Program-made: the position numbers and the translations under genes | In this document: positions 59,058 to 64,000 of the stretch, in pieces | How positions within the stretch are numbered: position 1 is the stretch's first letter | How the letters are laid out: each line of letters starts with the position of its first letter | The notes under the pieces: model-generated | Told to the model about the DNA's origin: nothing | Databases searched by the model: none | Seen by the model: the letters and a program-made list of their open reading frames with translations, nothing else | NCBI RefSeq assembly: GCF_027257845.1 | Contig: NZ_JAPVOT010000006.1 | Location: 175,058-239,057 of the forward strand | Reading direction: 5' to 3' | Length of the DNA stretch: 64,000 nt | Source of the DNA: Alteromonas sp. BMJM2 | Lineage (GTDB): Bacteria > Pseudomonadota > Gammaproteobacteria > Enterobacterales > Alteromonadaceae

Positions 59058-61208
59058 ATGATATACACAGGCAAAAGTCTTTCCGTCAGTCCGCTAGATG
59101 ACGGCTTTGCTGAGCTAGTATTCGATGCTGAAGGTTCAGTAAACAAGTTTGACCGTCAAACGGTATCTGAACTTGACGAAGCAACTAAAGCGCTCGTTGC
59201 CAAAGGCGACGTAAAAGGCTTAGTAGTTCGCTCAGCAAAAAGCACCTTTATTGTGGGTGCTGATATTACCGAGTTCACTGGCCTTTTTGCCATGGACGAT
59301 GCAGAAGTACTAGAGTGGGTGGCTAACACCTCACAAGTATTCGACCGCTTTGAAGATTTACCTTTCCCTACAATTGCAGCGGTAAACGGTTTTGCACTTG
59401 GTGGTGGTTGTGAAATGGCGCTAGCCTGTGATCTTCGGGTTGCTGACACCACTGCAAGCATAGGTTTGCCAGAAGTAAAACTGGGCCTTATGCCTGGATT
59501 TGGTGGCACAGTGCGTTTACCACGTCTTATTGGTGCCGATAATGCACTAGAGTGGATGACAACGGGCCGCGACAGAAAAGCAGCTAAAGCAATGGCTGAA
59601 GGCGCTGTTGATGCGGTAGTGGCTCCAGAAGCTCTCGCGACAAGCGCGCTGTCGATGCTAAAAGATGCAGTGTCAGGCGACCTAAACTGGGGCGCTCGTC
59701 GTGCTCAGAAAAAAGCGCCACTTCAACTGAATAAAAACGAAGCCATGATGAGCTTCTCTACCGCGCAAGCCATGGTGTTTGCACAAGCAGGTAAACATTA
59801 TCCTGCGCCACATAAAATGGTAGAAACCGTACAAAAAGCGGCTGGCATGGACCGTGACGGCGCACTTAAAGTTGAAAATGAAGGCTTTGTAGCACTGGCA
59901 AAAACTGATGCGGCGAAAGCACAAATTGGTATTTTTCTAGCCGACCAGCTAGTAAAAGGCAAAGGCAAGAAACAAGCAAAAGCCAGCAAGAAAGACATCA
60001 AGCTTAATGCGGTACTAGGTGCAGGCATTATGGGCGGCGGTATTGCTTACCAAAGTGCCGTAAAAGGTATGCCGGTAGTGATGAAAGACATCAATACTGA
60101 CGCACTCGACCTAGGCCTTAACGAAGCGGCCAGTATTTTAGGCAAAGGCATGAAGCGTGGGAAAGTAGACGCGTCTAAAATGGCGAAAACGCTGAACGCT
60201 ATTACGCCAACCCTTGAGTACAGCGCCATCAAAGATGCTGACCTAGTTATTGAAGCGGTAGTAGAAAACCCGAAAGTGAAAGGGATAGTGCTTAAAGAAA
60301 CAGAGCAAAACGTTGCCGACGACGCAATTATTTGTTCTAACACATCAACTATCTCAATTAACCAGCTTGCAGAAAGCTTAGATAAGCCAGAGCGTTTCTG
60401 TGGTATGCACTTCTTCAACCCAGTGCACCGCATGCCGCTAGTTGAAATTATTCGCGGTGAGAAAACGTCTGAAGACACTATTAACGCTGTTGTGGCAACA
60501 ACACTTCGCATGGGTAAAACGCCTATTGTAGTGAACGACTGCCCAGGCTTTTTAGTTAACCGCGTATTGTTCCCATACTTTGCTGGCTTTAGCCAACTAT
60601 TGCTTGATGGCGCAGACTTTGTCGCTGTTGATAAAGTAATGGAAAAACAATTCGGTTGGCCAATGGGCCCTGCTTATCTTATGGATGTAGTAGGCATTGA
60701 TACTGGCGATCACGCGGCTGACGTTATGGCTGCAGGCATTCCTGAGCGTATGGCACGCCTTGGCGATGACCCAGTAACCGTACTTTATAAAGAAAAGCGT
60801 TTAGGCCAGAAAAACGGCAAAGGGTTTTATAACTACGGCAAAGACAAGCGTGGTAAGCCAACGAAAGTGGCTGCCGATGAAGCATATAGCCTGTTAGCTC
60901 CTATCGTTTCTGAGAAGAAAGATTTTGACGCACAAGACATTATTGCTCGTCTTATGGTGCCAATGGCTAACGAAGCTATCCGCTGCCTAGAAGAAGGTAT
61001 TGTAGACAGTGCTGCAGAAGCAGACATGGCGCTACTATACGGCTTAGGCTTACCGCCGTTCCGCGGTGGTGTTTTCCGTTGGATTGAAACAATGGGACTA
61101 GCAAACTTTGTTGCACTTGCAGACAAGTACGCTGACCTTGGCCCGATTTACCAAATTTCAGATGGCGTTCGCAAGATGGCTGCTGAAGGTAAATCTTACT
61201 TCGCTTAA
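59058..61208 (+). CDS. fadB: Fatty acid oxidation complex alpha subunit FadB
   Basis: Carries enoyl-CoA hydratase/isomerase (N-terminal, about 1-310) and 3-hydroxyacyl-CoA dehydrogenase (C-terminal) activities. The hydratase part shows [35 protein letters not shown] and [15 protein letters not shown]. The dehydrogenase has NAD loop [23 protein letters not shown] and [17 protein letters not shown]. The frame is open to 58989, but the ATG at 59058 ([11 protein letters not shown]) matches the E. coli start, with AAGGAG six bases upstream; an ATG at 59052 would have no spacing. 716 residues. It pairs with fadA 17 bases downstream as one operon. Confidence 0.96.
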   Translation: MIYTGKSLSVSPLDDGFAELVFDAEGSVNKFDRQTVSELDEATKALVAKGDVKGLVVRSAKSTFIVGADITEFTGLFAMDDAEVLEWVANTSQVFDRFEDLPFPTIAAVNGFALGGGCEMALACDLRVADTTASIGLPEVKLGLMPGFGGTVRLPRLIGADNALEWMTTGRDRKAAKAMAEGAVDAVVAPEALATSALSMLKDAVSGDLNWGARRAQKKAPLQLNKNEAMMSFSTAQAMVFAQAGKHYPAPHKMVETVQKAAGMDRDGALKVENEGFVALAKTDAAKAQIGIFLADQLVKGKGKKQAKASKKDIKLNAVLGAGIMGGGIAYQSAVKGMPVVMKDINTDALDLGLNEAASILGKGMKRGKVDASKMAKTLNAITPTLEYSAIKDADLVIEAVVENPKVKGIVLKETEQNVADDAIICSNTSTISINQLAESLDKPERFCGMHFFNPVHRMPLVEIIRGEKTSEDTINAVVATTLRMGKTPIVVNDCPGFLVNRVLFPYFAGFSQLLLDGADFVAVDKVMEKQFGWPMGPAYLMDVVGIDTGDHAADVMAAGIPERMARLGDDPVTVLYKEKRLGQKNGKGFYNYGKDKRGKPTKVAADEAYSLLAPIVSEKKDFDAQDIIARLMVPMANEAIRCLEEGIVDSAAEADMALLYGLGLPPFRGGVFRWIETMGLANFVALADKYADLGPIYQISDGVRKMAAEGKSYFA

Positions 61209-61225
61209 TCCTTAGGAGAATATAA

Positions 61226-62389
<1,164 letters not shown>

Positions 62390-62410
62390 TTAGTTAAACA
62401 CGTTTTATTG

Positions 62411-62433
62411 AAAGGGCCTTCGGGCCCTTTTTT
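62411..62433. terminator. Terminator between fadA and intI
   Basis: Stem AAAGGGCC / GGCCCTTT with a TTCG tetraloop and T-run; usable by fadA and, on the other strand, weakly by intI. Confidence 0.9.
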
Positions 62434-62447
62434 GTTGCCTACCTCCT

Positions 62448-63416
62448 TTATTTCAATACTCTAGACAGTGGACTAACCACGCCTTGCGCTCCTTGTTGCA
62501 GAACATGGGTGTAAATTTGTGTGGTTTTCACGTCAGAATGACCTAATTGAGTTTGCACAGTACGAATATCAGCGCCAGCTTGTAACAGGTGCGTAGCGAA
62601 GGAATGACGGAGTGTATGCGGCGTTACCTTTTTCTTGATGCCGCACACTTTCGCCGTATTTCTAATGGCCTTTTGAATACTTGATTCGTCGATATGGTGT
62701 CGACGCACTTTTTGATTTTCTGGGTCGACGGATAGCCGCGATGAAGGGAAAAGATAGTGCCAGCCCAACTGTTTTGGTGCGCATTTATATTTATCGCGCA
62801 GCCTATGGGGTAAATAAACCCCTTCATATTTGGGGTTTTCTAGATCAGCGGCCAAGTAATTTTCAACCATTCCGATTTGCCGAGTAAGGCCTGGCTTTAA
62901 TTCAGAAGCCAAGGTAACAATACGGTGTTTACCGCCCTTTCCATCCCAAATGCGAATAGCGTTATAGTCGAAATCTATGTCTTTAACTCGTAGCCGAACC
63001 GCTTCCATTAAACGTAACCCGCTTCCATACAATAACGAGACAGGAAGCTTTACATTTGCCGGTATTCGAGTGAATAGCGATACAACCTCATCTTGCGTAA
63101 GCACAACTGGTAGTTTGGCCTGCCTGCGGCTAGCAACAAAGTTGAGCTCTAGCGAGAGCGGACATTCCAAAATATCGCGGTAAAGAAACGCCAATGCATT
63201 CAACGCACTCGCTTGTGTAGCCGGCGCAACATTTTTAGCATTCACCAAATGTGATAAAAACGCTTCAACTTCAATATCCCCCATTTGAGAGGGATGCCTA
63301 CTATTGTGAAAACGAATAAAGCTGATAATCCACTTACTGTAAAGCTCTATGGTACGTTTGGCGTATCGGCGATTACGCATATGCTCGACCACCATTTGCA
63401 TGAACATTGATTTCAT
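62448..63416 (-). CDS. intI: Integron integrase IntI
   Basis: A tyrosine recombinase that inserts and excises gene cassettes by attI x attC recombination. The catalytic set is visible: Arg in YGSGLRLMEAVRLR, HTLRHSFATHLL (His, Arg), LGHSDVKTTQ (His) and the nucleophile Tyr in IYTHVLQQG. The insertion unique to IntI is present between them (APKQLGWHYLFPSSRLSVDP...VRRHHI), which separates it from XerC/D. The GTG at 63449 could start the frame; the ATG at 63416 (MKSMFMQMVVEHM) gives 322 residues, typical for IntI. No Shine-Dalgarno is evident for either. The gene is transcribed away from the array, the normal integron layout. Confidence 0.93.
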   Translation of the reverse strand: MKSMFMQMVVEHMRNRRYAKRTIELYSKWIISFIRFHNSRHPSQMGDIEVEAFLSHLVNAKNVAPATQASALNALAFLYRDILECPLSLELNFVASRRQAKLPVVLTQDEVVSLFTRIPANVKLPVSLLYGSGLRLMEAVRLRVKDIDFDYNAIRIWDGKGGKHRIVTLASELKPGLTRQIGMVENYLAADLENPKYEGVYLPHRLRDKYKCAPKQLGWHYLFPSSRLSVDPENQKVRRHHIDESSIQKAIRNTAKVCGIKKKVTPHTLRHSFATHLLQAGADIRTVQTQLGHSDVKTTQIYTHVLQQGAQGVVSPLSRVLK

Positions 63417-63954
63417 TTTTTTATTTATTTTATTACTGGAAATAAACACAGCATTACGAGTTTTTGAGCTGTCGTAAAATAAAAAGGATAGATTCCGTAC
63501 TTAAGTTCAGGATTTTCAGATACAAAGTATAGGATATTGATGTTACGGCAATTACATGCGAGGATGGTATTATTATTCGAGTGATATACGGAAATACTCC
63601 ACCTTGCATAAAGGATTTTTTCCGTACATTAAATTGTTAGAAGGCGCCAGCCCAAACTGCGTTTCGCTTAATACAAATAGCAGTTCAACCGCCCTAACCT
63701 GCTGTTTCAAAAATCGCTCTGGCTTTTGGTGGTTTTAACTTCGCCGCTTCAACTTCACAGGTTGCGCAATAGGCGCTTTATCGCCAAGTTCTTATTTTCA
63801 GTCAGCAAGCGCCATTGCGTTTGTTAACTCAAAGGGCGGCTTGCTTCAGTCAAATCAAAAACATCAGTGCATAGTCGTTTTACTTGTTTGTGTTAATAAT
63901 CAATCGTATGCTGGCTTTATTAGTTTTTAAAAATGCCAAGGGAACAGGCTCTGC
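63417..63954. other. Integron attI / first-cassette region
   Basis: No convincing gene in 538 bases. Candidate recombination-site features: GTTAGAA at 63636-63642 (near the GTTRRRY core), YYYAAC-type ends near 63680 and 63753, and an imperfect inverted repeat at 63765-63819. A LexA box (CTG-N10-CAG) was not found. Exact attI cannot be placed by eye. Confidence 0.5.
63765..63819. repeat. Imperfect inverted repeat with one bulged base (attC-like)
   Basis: CGCAAT-(A)-GGCGCTT at 63765-63778 pairs with AAGCGCC-ATTGCG at 63807-63819, leaving A63771 unpaired. Single unpaired bases in one arm are a hallmark of folded attC sites. The flanking R''/R' boxes are poorly placed, so it may be a degenerate site. 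Confidence 0.5.
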
Positions 63955-64000
63955 TTCTAACAAAGCGCTTAAGTTCACTCCCTTCGGTCGCTGGGACGCT
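63955..64000 (+). mobile_element. Partial integron attC site, cut by window end
   Basis: Begins TTCTAAC (R'' box, YYYAAC) followed by AAAGCGCTTAAG and a small inner stem CCC-TTCGGTCGCT-GGG, then ACGCT at the window end. This is the order of the left half of attC sites of chromosomal integrons. Reads in the direction expected for a cassette pointing away from intI. The R' half would lie beyond base 64000. Confidence 0.6.

Noticed and set aside
63417..63560. SOS (LexA) control of intI
   Set aside because: Looked for CTG-N10-CAG upstream of intI; no acceptable match was found.
63556..63738. 60-codon plus-strand frame downstream of intI
   Set aside because: No Shine-Dalgarno, no recognisable protein sequence, and it overlaps likely attI/attC-type DNA.
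63908..64000. Open plus-strand frame running off the window end
   Set aside because: Its second half is the translation of an attC-like site; no support as a gene without downstream sequence.

Overview
The window looks like ordinary chromosome from an Alteromonas-type marine gammaproteobacterium (Alteromonadales). This rests on the order of housekeeping genes (parE-yqiA-cpdA-yqiB-nudF | tolC; rapA-rluA; rppH-ptsP-TSUP-lgt-thyA; ftsB-ispD-ispF-truD-pcm-yqaA-nlpD-rpoS; obgE-rpmA-rplU | ispB; fadBA) and on the protein sequences. No rRNA, tRNA, CRISPR array or IS element was recognised. The taxonomic call is inference from recalled protein resemblance; no search was run.

Layout. 1-4087 (minus): C-terminally truncated parE, then yqiA, cpdA, yqiB and nudF, divergent from tolC (4397-5770, plus). 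6109-6939: a bacterial voltage-gated cation channel with an unusual acidic selectivity filter. 7087-9873 (minus): a large TPR lipoprotein of the PrsT type, divergent from the cold-shock helicase gene deaD. 11985-14484: cysG and a transglutaminase-like protein. 14652-16049 (minus): a PIN-PhoH ATPase. 16521-23227 (plus): rapA-rluA, two poorly characterised proteins and an AmpG-like transporter. 23332-30958 (minus): a long array rppH-ptsP-TSUP-lgt-thyA followed by a response regulator with a CheC/CheX-like domain and a PAS-GGDEF diguanylate cyclase. 31073-39404: mutH, a membrane-bound AraC-type regulator, ygiF (CYTH-CHAD), ygiM and putA. 39927-43404: a Cache chemoreceptor and an AsmA-like protein. 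43499-49313: the ftsB-to-rpoS cluster, from which surE is missing. 49446-52062 (minus): folA, obgE, rpmA, rplU. 52893-62389: ispB, a ZIP-like transporter, pepQ, slt and fadBA.

The only clearly accessory region is the right edge. 62448-63416 (minus) encodes an integron integrase with the IntI-specific insertion. The following 584 bp hold no convincing gene but contain an imperfect inverted repeat with a bulged base, and the window stops inside what looks like the first attC site. A chromosomal integron cassette array therefore probably begins here and continues beyond the window.

Other points of interest lie in non-coding DNA: three hairpins in the phoH-rapA gap, alternative hairpins in the 830-bp rplU-ispB gap, a nested hairpin where surE would normally sit, a terminator whose T-tract ends next to the cysG start, a PsrA-like box plus a perfect inverted repeat in the fadBA leader, and a 3 x 13 bp tandem repeat between ygiF and ygiM. 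How the genes work together: cell-envelope growth and division (tolC, lgt, slt, ftsB, nlpD, ispD/F/B), stress and stationary phase (rpoS, pcm, deaD, ptsP), nucleotide and one-carbon metabolism (thyA, folA, nudF), translation and ribosome maturation (rplU, rpmA, obgE, rluA, truD), and catabolism of proline, peptides and fatty acids (putA, pepQ, fadBA).
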